Assembly (NCBI RefSeq): GCF_009729855.1
Contig: NZ_WODA01000002.1
Location: forward strand, 372,001 to 436,000
Direction of reading: 5' to 3'
DNA from: Agromyces luteolus
GTDB lineage: Bacteria; Actinomycetota; Actinomycetes; Actinomycetales; Microbacteriaceae
DNA: 64,000 bases
Position numbers and translations under genes: made by a program. Position 1 is the first letter of the stretch. Each line of letters opens with the position of its first letter. Under the pieces are notes generated by a model. That model saw only the letters and a program-made list of their open reading frames with translations. It had not been told where the DNA came from and did not search any database. Shown one piece after another: positions 29,283-36,779 of this stretch.

Positions 29283-31488
29283 GCGAGGGGTCCTCCGGTC
29301 GGGTGGTCGCCGCCTCGGTCTCGGGCGCTGCCTCGGTCTCGGGCGCCGCCTCGGTCTCGGGCGCCGCTGCGGTCTCGGAGTCCGTGTCGGTCCCGGCCCC
29401 CGACTCGTCCTCCGGCGTCCCGGATGCCGCGGCCGCACGCTCGCGTCGACGACGCAGGATGGTGCGCAGGATGCCGGCGCCGAAGGCGACCACCGCGAGC
29501 ACGGCGAGGACGGTCGCGCCGACCCCCTCCCAGTCGGCGTGGACGTTCGCCGGGATCCGGACGATCGAGCCGAGCGGCGTCCCGGAGGGCGACGCGAGCG
29601 AGACCTCGAGGTCGACCTCGCCGCTGCCGACGCCGGCCGCCACGGGCACCTGCACGGTCCGGCGGCTCTCCCCCTCGACCGTCGCCTCGACGGCATCCTC
29701 GACGAGCAGCCGGCCGTTCGACGGATCGACGGTGACGACCACGTTCACGGGGTACGGCAGGTCGTTCTCGATCGTGATCGGGATGCCGGTCTCGCTCGCG
29801 ACCACGAGCACGCTGCTCGTCGGGACGACCGAGACGGAGTCGGTGATCGCGCGCTGGTCGACCAGCCATCGGCCGACCGCCTCGCTCCACTCGGTCGGCA
29901 GGTCGAGCCAGCCCACCGACAGGAGCTCGAGCAGGTCGCGTCGCGTCGGCGCGGTGAGCAGCGTCGGGTCGTCGAGCACGTCCGAGAACTGCTCGACCGC
30001 CAGTTCCGCGCCGAGCAGGCGTTCGACGTTGTCGAGCCGCTGGGCCTCCTCGGGCAGTGAGACGAGGGTGCGCGGAACCGGCGGCGCGCCGACGGCCTCG
30101 GCGAGCGTCGCGGGTCGCGACCAGGTCGAACCGTCCAGGACGGCCAGCGTCTCGGCGACGCGGTCGGCGTCGGCACCCGCCGATCGGGCGAACGTGCCGG
30201 CGAACGTGGTGCCGGCGTCGCCCGGGCCGACCGCCAACTCGGCGAGCAGGCCGGACGCGGCGCTGCGCCACTCGACGTCGGTCTGGGCCGCCGCGGCGAG
30301 CCGGAGCGGGTTCTGCAGCCGCGCGTCGGCGACGACCGCTCCACGACCGTCGATCGTGGCTGCGGCGTTCGCGCCGCCCGCGGTCGCCTCGACGTTGCCC
30401 GGCGCCAGGATCGCCGTCGTGAGCCCTCCGGCCGCGAAGCGGTCGAGGTCGCCGGACGCCACGGTGTCGTCGGCCGGCCAGACGAGGTCGGTGCGGGTGA
30501 AATCCCAGTCGAGCAGGTCGGCGTCGGACGGCGCCTCGCCCGGTGCGGTCGTCGCGCCCGCGGGACCCAGGTCCCCGCCGAAGTCCGCGGGGTCGACGAC
30601 GTCGCCGAACCCGAGCGGCTCGAGCGGGGCGTCGAGCCCGGCCTGCGACTGCGCGGCGAGGTCGGCGTCGGCGTAGGCGAGGGGGAACACCTCGTTCGGC
30701 ATCTCGGCGAGCGCCTCGAGCCAGGCGACGGCCGACTCCGGAGCCGACGAGCCGAGTGCGCGGATGGACACGGGGATCCGCGGGTCGATGCCGACCGCGA
30801 CCCCGGCGCCCGAGACCGCCTCGAGCTGCCGGGTCAGCAGGCCGGTCGGACCGGTCCACGATTCGAGGCGCTCGGCGGGCAGCAGTCCGCCCTCGTTGAC
30901 GGGGACCGTGAGCGGGTACGCGAGCGCGAGCGCCGGCCGGTCGTCGTCGGCGACCAGGCGGTTCGCGACGGCCGCGGTGCCGCCCGCGACATCCGCCCCA
31001 CCCGACTCGAGCGACGCGGCCAGGCCGATCGCGGGATCCGCGGCATCCGTCGCGCCGGCCGGAAGGGTGAACTCGACGGTCGTGACCGCGCCCACGGGAA
31101 GGGTCGCGGTCGTTCGCTCGAACACGGTCCGCGCGCCGGACGGGAGCCCGCCGTCGCTCGTCCACGCGTCGAGGTCGTCGGCGTCGTCGATCCCCGACGG
31201 CGCGACGCCGAGGAAGAGCGTGCCGGCCTCGACGGCGGCGTCGCCGCCGTTCACGATCTCGACGACCACGTCGATCGGCGCTCCGGCGGTCGCCGAGGTA
31301 CCGTCGGCGAGTGCGACGCTCACGCGGACTCCGCTCTCGGGCTCGGCCGCTCGGGCGGCCTGGGCGCCCGTCGGGCCGTCGAACGGCGCGACCGCGCCGG
31401 CGACCCCGAGGGCCACGGCGGCGGCCCCGGCGGACAGGGAGGCGAGGAGTCGGCGCAGGCGTCGAGGGTGGGTCGACTCGGCCGGCAT
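29275..31488 (-). CDS. DUF6049 family secreted/membrane protein
   Basis: A large actinobacterial envelope protein of unknown function encoded next to murJ and cca. The 737 residues comprise a basic N-terminus and signal-type hydrophobic stretch (LLASLSAGAAAVALGVAGAV), a long extracytoplasmic region with beta-rich repeats, a single membrane segment near residues 675-695 (VGATVLAVLAVVAFGAGILR) and a cytoplasmic tail ending in ETEAAP repeats. ATG 31488 lies 7 nt after TAGAAT, so it is probably leaderless. Tight coupling to murJ suggests a role in wall assembly (inference). Confidence 0.85.
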   Translation of the reverse strand: MPAESTHPRRLRRLLASLSAGAAAVALGVAGAVAPFDGPTGAQAARAAEPESGVRVSVALADGTSATAGAPIDVVVEIVNGGDAAVEAGTLFLGVAPSGIDDADDLDAWTSDGGLPSGARTVFERTTATLPVGAVTTVEFTLPAGATDAADPAIGLAASLESGGADVAGGTAAVANRLVADDDRPALALAYPLTVPVNEGGLLPAERLESWTGPTGLLTRQLEAVSGAGVAVGIDPRIPVSIRALGSSAPESAVAWLEALAEMPNEVFPLAYADADLAAQSQAGLDAPLEPLGFGDVVDPADFGGDLGPAGATTAPGEAPSDADLLDWDFTRTDLVWPADDTVASGDLDRFAAGGLTTAILAPGNVEATAGGANAAATIDGRGAVVADARLQNPLRLAAAAQTDVEWRSAASGLLAELAVGPGDAGTTFAGTFARSAGADADRVAETLAVLDGSTWSRPATLAEAVGAPPVPRTLVSLPEEAQRLDNVERLLGAELAVEQFSDVLDDPTLLTAPTRRDLLELLSVGWLDLPTEWSEAVGRWLVDQRAITDSVSVVPTSSVLVVASETGIPITIENDLPYPVNVVVTVDPSNGRLLVEDAVEATVEGESRRTVQVPVAAGVGSGEVDLEVSLASPSGTPLGSIVRIPANVHADWEGVGATVLAVLAVVAFGAGILRTILRRRRERAAAASGTPEDESGAGTDTDSETAAAPETEAAPETEAAPETEAATTRPEDPSHG
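29311..29379. repeat. Short tandem repeat encoding ETEAAP units
   Basis: About three to four copies of an 18-nt unit inside the 3' end of the DUF6049 gene, encoding Glu-Thr-Glu-Ala-Ala-Pro. Such repeats vary in number between strains. Confidence 0.8.
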
Positions 31489-31495
31489 GCTGGCG

Positions 31496-31501
31496 ATTCT
31501 A
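31496..31501 (-). promoter_or_regulatory. -10 element of the DUF6049-murJ operon
   Basis: TAGAAT on the minus strand, 7 nt before ATG 31488 (leaderless geometry). Confidence 0.5.
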
Positions 31502-31592
31502 CGGTGAGCGAACCGAGAGGTCGCGGGGCGGCACCCGGGTCGTCGGCAGGGTCGCGGCGATCGCGCGGGCGGCGCGCCGAGGTCGCCCTGCC

Positions 31593-31598
31593 TAACAT
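31593..31598 (+). promoter_or_regulatory. -10 element of cca
   Basis: TAACAT, 6 nt before ATG 31605 (leaderless geometry). Confidence 0.5.
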
Positions 31599-31604
31599 GG
31601 AGCA

Positions 31605-33038
31605 ATGCAGAGTGTCGCGGAGGCCCTCGACCGGCTCGCGGGTCTGGCGGCCTCGCCGACGGTCGCCACGCTCGCCGACGCCTTCCAGGCGGCCGGCTTC
31701 GAGCTCGCCCTCGTCGGCGGCCCGGTCCGCGACGCGTTCCTCGGCCGGTCGACCAACGACCTCGACTTCACGACGGATGCCACTCCCGACGAGATCCTCG
31801 CGGTCGTGAAGCCGATCGCCGAGGCGCACTGGGACATCGGCCGCGCCTTCGGCACCATCGGCGCGATCGTGCAGGGGCACACCGTCGAGATCACGACCTA
31901 CCGCGCCGACGCCTACGACGGCGCCTCGCGCAAGCCCGAGGTGGTCTTCGGCACGTCCCTCGAGGACGACCTCGTGCGCCGCGACTTCACCGTGAACGCG
32001 CTCGCGCTGCGCCTGCCGCAGCGCACGCTCGTCGACCCGTCGGGCGGCGTCGAGGACCTCATCGGGCAGGTGCTGCGGACGCCCGCCGCCCCCGAGGTCT
32101 CGTTCGGCGACGACCCGCTGCGGATGATGCGCGCCGCGCGCTTCGCGGCCCAGCTCGGGTTCGAGGTCGAACCGGGCACGCTCGGGGCGATGGCCGCACT
32201 CGCGCCCGAGATCGACCGGATCTCGGCCGAGCGCGTGCGCGACGAGCTGTCGAAGCTGCTGTGCACGGGCGCGGCGAGCCGCGGCATCCGCCTGCTCGTC
32301 GACACCGGGATCGCGGCGCGCGTGCTGCCCGAGATCCCGGCGCTGCGACTCGAGATCGACGAGCACCACCACCACAAGGACGTCTACGAGCACAGCCTGA
32401 CCGTGCTCGACCAGGCGATCGACTACGAGGCGTCGCGTGGGGTGCTCGACTCCCCCGACCTCGTGGTGCGCCTCGCGGCGCTGCTGCACGACATCGGCAA
32501 GCCCGCGACCCGGCGGCTCGAACCGGGTGGCGCGGTGTCGTTCCACCACCACGACATGGTCGGCGCGAAGCTGGCGAAGCGGCGGCTGCGCGAGCTGCGC
32601 TTCGACAACGACACCATCAAGGCGGTCTCGCGCCTCATCGAGCTGCACCTGCGCTTCTTCGGGTACACGGACGGCGCTTGGACCGACTCGGCGGTGCGCC
32701 GGTACGTGCGCGACGCGGGCGACCAGCTCGAGCGGCTCCACATCCTGACGCGGGCGGATGTCACGACCCGCAATCGCCGCAAGGCCGACCGCCTCGGCTT
32801 CGCCTACGACGACCTCGAGGAGCGCATCGCGCGGCTCGCCGAGGAGGAGGAGCTCGCCGCGGTGCGCCCCGAGCTCGACGGCCAGCAGATCATGGAGATC
32901 CTCGGCATCCGCCCCGGGCCGGTGGTCGGCGAGGCCTACAAGCACCTGCTCGACGTGCGCCTCGACGAGGGCCCGATCGGTCCGGATGCCGCGCGCGAGC
33001 GCCTGCTCGCCTGGTGGGACGCGCGCGGCGGCGCCTGA
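31605..33038 (+). CDS. cca: CCA tRNA nucleotidyltransferase
   Basis: Adds or repairs the 3'-CCA end of tRNAs; the two tRNA genes in this window lack an encoded CCA. The 477 residues have the nucleotidyltransferase motif LVGGPVRD (Gly38-Asp43) with catalytic DLD (52-54), RRDFTVNAL, the RNA-binding helices after FGDDPLRMMRAARFAAQLGF, and an HD domain (LLHDIGKP, HHHDMVG) typical of the PcnA-type subfamily. It diverges from the DUF6049 gene. Start ATG 31605, leaderless. Confidence 0.96.
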   Translation: MQSVAEALDRLAGLAASPTVATLADAFQAAGFELALVGGPVRDAFLGRSTNDLDFTTDATPDEILAVVKPIAEAHWDIGRAFGTIGAIVQGHTVEITTYRADAYDGASRKPEVVFGTSLEDDLVRRDFTVNALALRLPQRTLVDPSGGVEDLIGQVLRTPAAPEVSFGDDPLRMMRAARFAAQLGFEVEPGTLGAMAALAPEIDRISAERVRDELSKLLCTGAASRGIRLLVDTGIAARVLPEIPALRLEIDEHHHHKDVYEHSLTVLDQAIDYEASRGVLDSPDLVVRLAALLHDIGKPATRRLEPGGAVSFHHHDMVGAKLAKRRLRELRFDNDTIKAVSRLIELHLRFFGYTDGAWTDSAVRRYVRDAGDQLERLHILTRADVTTRNRRKADRLGFAYDDLEERIARLAEEEELAAVRPELDGQQIMEILGIRPGPVVGEAYKHLLDVRLDEGPIGPDAARERLLAWWDARGGA

Positions 33039-33081
33039 GGCCCGCCGCGCGCTGCCGCGCGCTCGTTCGCCGCTGATTCGC

Positions 33082-33149
33082 CGAGAGCGTGTAGTTCCGA
33101 CGAGCGTGATTGCGTACGCAAACGCGCTCGTCGGAAGTACACGCTCTCG
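33082..33149. repeat. 68-nt near-perfect palindrome A (left end of cassette)
   Basis: Arms of 34 nt centred on GCGTACGC. 31 Watson-Crick pairs, one G-T and two mismatches when folded on itself. 57 of 68 positions are identical to palindrome B at 34320-34387, in the same orientation. No U-tract follows, so it is not a simple terminator. Confidence 0.9.
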
Positions 33150-33199
33150 AGGCATTGCCTGGTGTTCATTCGACCGGTCCTCCACACCCGGGTCGGGGA

Positions 33200-34267
33200 A
33201 TGTGGGCGGTGCCGGCGACGTTCGCGACGTCGGTGGATGGTTCTCGCGCCGTCAGTGTCGACGCCGTGGATACCACGGTCGCACCGCGCATCATCCTGAC
33301 TGCCGACGAGCGACGAGCCCCGGCAGGGGATCGATGGGTGCAGCGGGCGGTCACGCACGGTCGTCTGGTACGCATCCGCGCCGGTATCCACGTCGACGCC
33401 GGCGAGTGGGCGGCCTCGGGGCACGATCAGCGAGCGCTCGTCAGGCTCCTCGCTGCGGTCCGAACGCGACGCCAGGGCGCGGTGCTCACCCACGAGTCCG
33501 CAGCGCTCGTGCTCGGCGTCCCGATCGTCGGTCCACGTCCCGACACCGTTCACTTCATCTCGCGGACGGGTTCTGCTCCGCGCAACGAGCGTGGAGTCGT
33601 GTGGCATCGGGCGCGGCTCGGCGACGACGATGTCATCGAACACCGCGGATTCGTGCTGACGAGCCCGGAACGCACCGCGTTCGACCTCGCCCGGACCCGC
33701 CGCTTCGCGTCCGCGACCGTGGCGCTCGACGCGATGCTGGCGGGCCGATACGAACCGGTGCCGGCGCGAGTCGACGGAGCTCGCTTCGTCGAATGTGCTC
33801 CGGAGGAGCTCATACCGGTGGACGAGGACCGACTCGTGGAACGCATCGCAGCCGCGCGGGGTGCCCGAGGCATCCGCGCAGCTCGACGGGCCGTCGAATT
33901 CGCTGATGCGCGATCCGGGTCCCCGGGAGAGTCGCTCAGCCGTGCGCAGATCCACCTGCTCGGATTCCCGGCCCCGCAGCTCCAGGTTCCGTTCGCGCGA
34001 AGCGGCGGCGGGGACGACGTCACCGACTTCCACTGGCGCGAGTACGGGGTCGCCGGTGAGTTCGACGGGTTCGTGAAGTACCACCGCGAGGAGTACACGG
34101 GCGACCTCTCGCCGGAGGAAGTGGTCTGGCGCGAGAAGGAGCGCGAACGCCGACTCCGGCGCGAGCACGGCCTGGAGGTGAGTCGATGGACTTGGGACGA
34201 CGCCCGGACGCCGCAGCTCCTCAAGGCCGAGTTGCTCGCCGCGGGCCTCCCGATCGTCCGCGGCTGA
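33200..34267 (+). CDS. AbiEi-like winged-helix protein with C-terminal PD-(D/E)XK (Vsr/DUF559-like) domain
   Basis: 355 residues from ATG 33200. Residues about 28-75 resemble the AbiEi-type antitoxin wHTH (ADERRAPAGDRWVQRAVTHG then RLVRIRAGIHV). The middle (95-165) has LTHESAALVLGVPIV and TSPERTAFDLAR, usual in this actinobacterial family. From 240 on comes a restriction-endonuclease-like domain: SPGESLSR (Glu244), DVTDFHWREYGVAGEFDGFV with Asp276, Glu287, Asp289 and Lys293. No toxin gene of AbiEii type is next to it, so it is an orphan and may be a nuclease rather than an antitoxin. The start is uncertain (GTG 33266 possible). Bounded by palindromes. Confidence 0.75.
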   Translation: MWAVPATFATSVDGSRAVSVDAVDTTVAPRIILTADERRAPAGDRWVQRAVTHGRLVRIRAGIHVDAGEWAASGHDQRALVRLLAAVRTRRQGAVLTHESAALVLGVPIVGPRPDTVHFISRTGSAPRNERGVVWHRARLGDDDVIEHRGFVLTSPERTAFDLARTRRFASATVALDAMLAGRYEPVPARVDGARFVECAPEELIPVDEDRLVERIAAARGARGIRAARRAVEFADARSGSPGESLSRAQIHLLGFPAPQLQVPFARSGGGDDVTDFHWREYGVAGEFDGFVKYHREEYTGDLSPEEVVWREKERERRLRREHGLEVSRWTWDDARTPQLLKAELLAAGLPIVRG

Positions 34268-34319
34268 CACCTGCGCCACCGCGTGGCATGGTGGGCCGGG
34301 ACACATCACGGCCCGTCCC

Positions 34320-34387
34320 CGAACGCGTGTAGATCCGACGAGCGCAATTGCATACGCAAACGCGATCGTCGCATCTACACGCGCTCG
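34320..34387. repeat. 68-nt palindrome B (right end of cassette)
   Basis: The same element as 33082-33149, with six mismatched pairs of 34. Relative to copy A, pair 5-64 changes A-T to C-G and pair 14-55 changes T-A to A-T, so pairing is kept. It is followed by the rpsF promoter region (TACACT at 34459-34464). Confidence 0.88.
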
Positions 34388-34572
34388 GCGAGCTCGCCGC
34401 GGGAGGTCGCCCGGCTGCCCGGCCGCGCCGCCGATGTGCGCGGCGGCGAGGCATCCGTTACACTTGACCGGTTGTCTGCGTGCCCGACTCCGGGCCTCCG
34501 CAGCACGACGCATGTACACCCTCCTGTCACAGACCGTCTGTGACCGCTGAGTCCGAAGGAGGTGGGTCTGTC

Positions 34573-34956
34573 ATGCACCAGTACGAGCTGATGGTGATCC
34601 TCGATCCGTCGATCGACGAGCGCACCGTTGCTCCCAGCCTCGACAAGTTCCTCAACGTCATCCGCAACGATGGCGGCACCGTCGACCACGTCGACATCTG
34701 GGGCAAGCGTCGCCTGGCGTACGAGATCAACAAGAAGTCCGAGGGCATCTACGCCGTCGTCGACTTCACCGCCGAGTCCGCGACCACCAACGAGCTCGAC
34801 CGCCAGCTGAACCTCAGCGAGGCCGTCATGCGCACCAAGGTGCTCCGTGCCGAGGAGGCGATCGCCCAGGTCGCCGCCGTGAAGAAGGCCGAGGAGGCGA
34901 AGGCCGCGAAGAAGGCCGCCGCCGCCGCGAAGGCCCCCGCCAAGAAGGACGCCTAG
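34573..34956 (+). CDS. rpsF: 30S ribosomal protein S6
   Basis: A small-subunit protein that binds S18. The 127 residues start [19 protein letters not shown] and have [20 protein letters not shown], with an Ala/Lys-rich tail ([15 protein letters not shown]) typical of actinobacteria. ATG 34573 has AAGGAGG at 34556-34562. First gene of rpsF-ssb-rpsR-rplI. The 305-nt gap before it holds palindrome B and a -10-like TACACT. Confidence 0.98.
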   Translation: MHQYELMVILDPSIDERTVAPSLDKFLNVIRNDGGTVDHVDIWGKRRLAYEINKKSEGIYAVVDFTAESATTNELDRQLNLSEAVMRTKVLRAEEAIAQVAAVKKAEEAKAAKKAAAAAKAPAKKDA

Positions 34957-34961
34957 TCCTC

Positions 34962-35477
34962 ATGGCCGGCGAGACCGTCATCACCGTGGTGGGCAACCTC
35001 ACCGCCGACCCCGAGCTGCGCTACACGCAGAGCGGGCTGGCTGTCGCGAACTTCACGATCGCGTCGACGCCCCGCACGTTCGACCGCCAGGCGAACGAGT
35101 GGAAGGACGGCGAGGCCCTCTTCCTGCGTGCGAGCTGCTGGCGCGAGTTCGCCGAGCACGTCGCGGGATCGCTCACCAAGGGAACCCGGGTCATCGCTTC
35201 CGGACGTCTCAAGCAGCGCTCCTACGAGACGAAGGAGGGCGAGAAGCGCACCACCATCGAGCTCGAGGTCGACGAGATCGGCCCGAGCCTGCGCTACGCC
35301 ACCGCGTCCGTGACGCGCGCCCAGTCCAACCGCGGCGTCGGCGGAGGCGGCTCCTTCGGGGGCGGCCAGCAGTCGTCGGATGACGCGTGGGCGCCGAGCG
35401 CTCCCGCGCAGTCCTCGGGCGGCGGCGACGTCTGGAACACCCCGGGCACGAACTACGGCGACGAGACGCCCTTCTAG
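34962..35477 (+). CDS. ssb: Single-stranded DNA-binding protein
   Basis: Coats ssDNA and recruits replication and repair partners. The 171 residues have an OB fold ([21 protein letters not shown] through about residue 120), a Gly/Ser-rich linker, and the partner-binding acidic tip DETPF. It sits 5 nt after rpsF, before rpsR, as in most bacteria with this operon. Confidence 0.98.
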   Translation: MAGETVITVVGNLTADPELRYTQSGLAVANFTIASTPRTFDRQANEWKDGEALFLRASCWREFAEHVAGSLTKGTRVIASGRLKQRSYETKEGEKRTTIELEVDEIGPSLRYATASVTRAQSNRGVGGGGSFGGGQQSSDDAWAPSAPAQSSGGGDVWNTPGTNYGDETPF

Positions 35478-35493
35478 GCCTCCGGGCCGGCGA

Positions 35494-35513
35494 CGGATGC
35501 CACGTGGCATCCG
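35494..35513. repeat. Perfect 20-bp palindrome between ssb and rpsR
   Basis: CGGATGCCACGTGGCATCCG. It is two inverted copies of CGGATGCC, the over-represented octamer of this window. It could also form an attenuating hairpin before rpsR. Confidence 0.8.
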
Positions 35514-35548
35514 CTCGCACTGAAACTCACACACGACAGGAAAGAACC

Positions 35549-35809
35549 ATGGCTGGAAAGAGCAGCGGCGACCGCCGCAAGCCTCGCGGCGGCAAGGGCG
35601 CGAAGAACGCCGCCCCCGCGAAGTCCGTCAAGGTCGGCGTCATCGACTACAAGGATGTCGCGACCCTTCGGAAGTTCATCTCGGAGCGCGGCAAGATCCG
35701 CGCCCGTCGCATCACCGGTGTCTCCGTGCAGGAGCAGCGCCTCATCGCCCGCGCCGTGAAGAACGCGCGCGAGATGGCGCTCCTGCCCTACTCGGGCTCC
35801 GGCCGCTAA
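35549..35809 (+). CDS. rpsR: 30S ribosomal protein S18
   Basis: 86 residues, [20 protein letters not shown] then [20 protein letters not shown] and [19 protein letters not shown], the S18 core. There is no CxxC zinc pair, so it is the zinc-independent form in this region. The Shine-Dalgarno AGGAAAG precedes ATG 35549. Partner of S6 on the 30S platform. Confidence 0.98.
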   Translation: MAGKSSGDRRKPRGGKGAKNAAPAKSVKVGVIDYKDVATLRKFISERGKIRARRITGVSVQEQRLIARAVKNAREMALLPYSGSGR

Positions 35810-35822
35810 GGAGCACGGAACA

Positions 35823-36275
35823 ATGGCAAAGATCATCCTCACGCACGAGGTCTCCGGTCTCGGCGAGGCCGGCGACGTGGTCGAGGTCAAGAACGGGTAC
35901 GCCCGCAACTACCTCGTCCCCAAGGGCTTCGCGACCCCGTGGACCCGTGGCGGCCAGAAGCAGGTCGACCAGATCAAGGCCGCGCGCGCCGCGCGCGAGC
36001 TGCACTCGCTGGAGGACGCGCAGGCCCTCAAGGCCAAGCTCGAGTCCACCAAGGTGCGCCTCAGCGTCAAGGCCGGCCTCGGCGGCCGCCTCTTCGGCTC
36101 GGTCAAGCCCGCGGATGTCGCGGCGGCCGTCGCCGACGCCGGTCTCGGCGAGATCGACAAGCGCAAGGTCGAGTTCACCGCTCCGGTGAAGTCGGTCGGC
36201 GACCACGAGGTCACCGTCAAGCTGCGCGACGAGGTCACCGCGACGATCACCCTCCAGGTGGTCGCGGCGAAGTAG
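35823..36275 (+). CDS. rplI: 50S ribosomal protein L9
   Basis: 150 residues: N-terminal domain [20 protein letters not shown] then [16 protein letters not shown], a long connecting helix (about 45-75), and a C-terminal domain ending [12 protein letters not shown]. It is full length. The Shine-Dalgarno AAGGAG overlaps the rpsR stop. Followed by a hairpin terminator. Confidence 0.98.
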   Translation: MAKIILTHEVSGLGEAGDVVEVKNGYARNYLVPKGFATPWTRGGQKQVDQIKAARAARELHSLEDAQALKAKLESTKVRLSVKAGLGGRLFGSVKPADVAAAVADAGLGEIDKRKVEFTAPVKSVGDHEVTVKLRDEVTATITLQVVAAK

Positions 36276-36294
36276 TCGCTTCCGACGCACGCGA

Positions 36295-36331
36295 ACGACG
36301 CGGCGGTGGGCTGAGGCCCCCGCCGCGTCGT
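36295..36331 (+). terminator. Hairpin terminator of the rpsF-rplI operon
   Basis: ACGACGCGGCGG / CCGCCGCGTCGT, a perfect 12-bp stem whose 13-nt loop can pair further (GGG/CCC). It lies 19 nt after the rplI stop. Confidence 0.8.
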
Positions 36332-36419
36332 CGTGTGCGGGTCTCGGCGGGCCTGTTCGGGCGTCCGCATTACACCCGTCGGAAGCGCCGACGCAAGTCC
36401 ACACTTTGGGGTGCTGTCC

Positions 36420-36620
36420 TCAGGTTTGTACACAGGACCGGCGTGGCGCCCACCGGGAAACGGAAGAATTTTCCCCCCACAGGTGTGGATTCCGTAAATC
36501 GCAGGTCAGGGTGAAATTCAGGACATGTCATTCACAAGATTTCCACAGTTGTCCACAGGGTCTGTTCACATGTTCGGCGGCGTTTCGCCCACGTCCTCCA
36601 CAGAGTTATCCACAGGGCGG
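36420..36620. promoter_or_regulatory. DnaA-box cluster upstream of dnaB
   Basis: Two perfect consensus boxes: TTGTCCACA (36549-36557) and TTATCCACA (36606-36614). One-mismatch TTGTACACA (36426-36434). Weaker ATTTCCACA (36539-36547), GAATCCACA on the minus strand (36484-36492) and others (CTCCACAG, CTGTTCACA). This is a better set of boxes than in oriC itself. It lies just upstream of the dnaB promoter. Confidence 0.75.
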
Positions 36621-36621
36621 C

Positions 36622-36650
36622 TTGTGCTGTGGGAACCCCTTCCTTATGGT
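36622..36650 (+). promoter_or_regulatory. Candidate dnaB promoter
   Basis: TTGTGC (36622-36627), a 17-nt spacer, TATGGT (36645-36650). The perfect DnaA box at 36606-36614 ends 8 nt before the -35. Confidence 0.55.
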
Positions 36651-36779
36651 GAGTCAGTCTCCTTCGGAATGACGCCGTGAACGGGCCCCGCCAACGCCGT
36701 TCGACGAGGTGTCGGGGGGTCCGAGCAGACTGGTCGCGGGGCGATGGAACGTGCCCGGCGGGCGAGCGGAGGTAGGAAT

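Larger units (their letters stand above)
33082..34387. mobile_element. Candidate palindrome-flanked accessory cassette carrying an AbiEi/REase-like gene
   Basis: A 1.3-kb unit with the same 68-nt palindrome at each end, enclosing one gene, placed between cca and rpsF, a neighbourhood otherwise made of conserved genes. There is no transposase and no obvious target duplication, so mobility is inferred only from the paired ends and the accessory gene. Confidence 0.45.

Noticed and set aside
33082..33149. Palindrome A as the cca terminator
   Set aside because: 68 nt with loopless arms and no U-run; its twin at 34320 has the same sequence core and cannot be explained as the cca terminator.
35494..35513. 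CACGTG-centred palindrome as a parS
   Set aside because: The flanks are GGATGC/GCATCC, not TTTCA/GAAAC. It is explained by two inverted CGGATGCC motifs.
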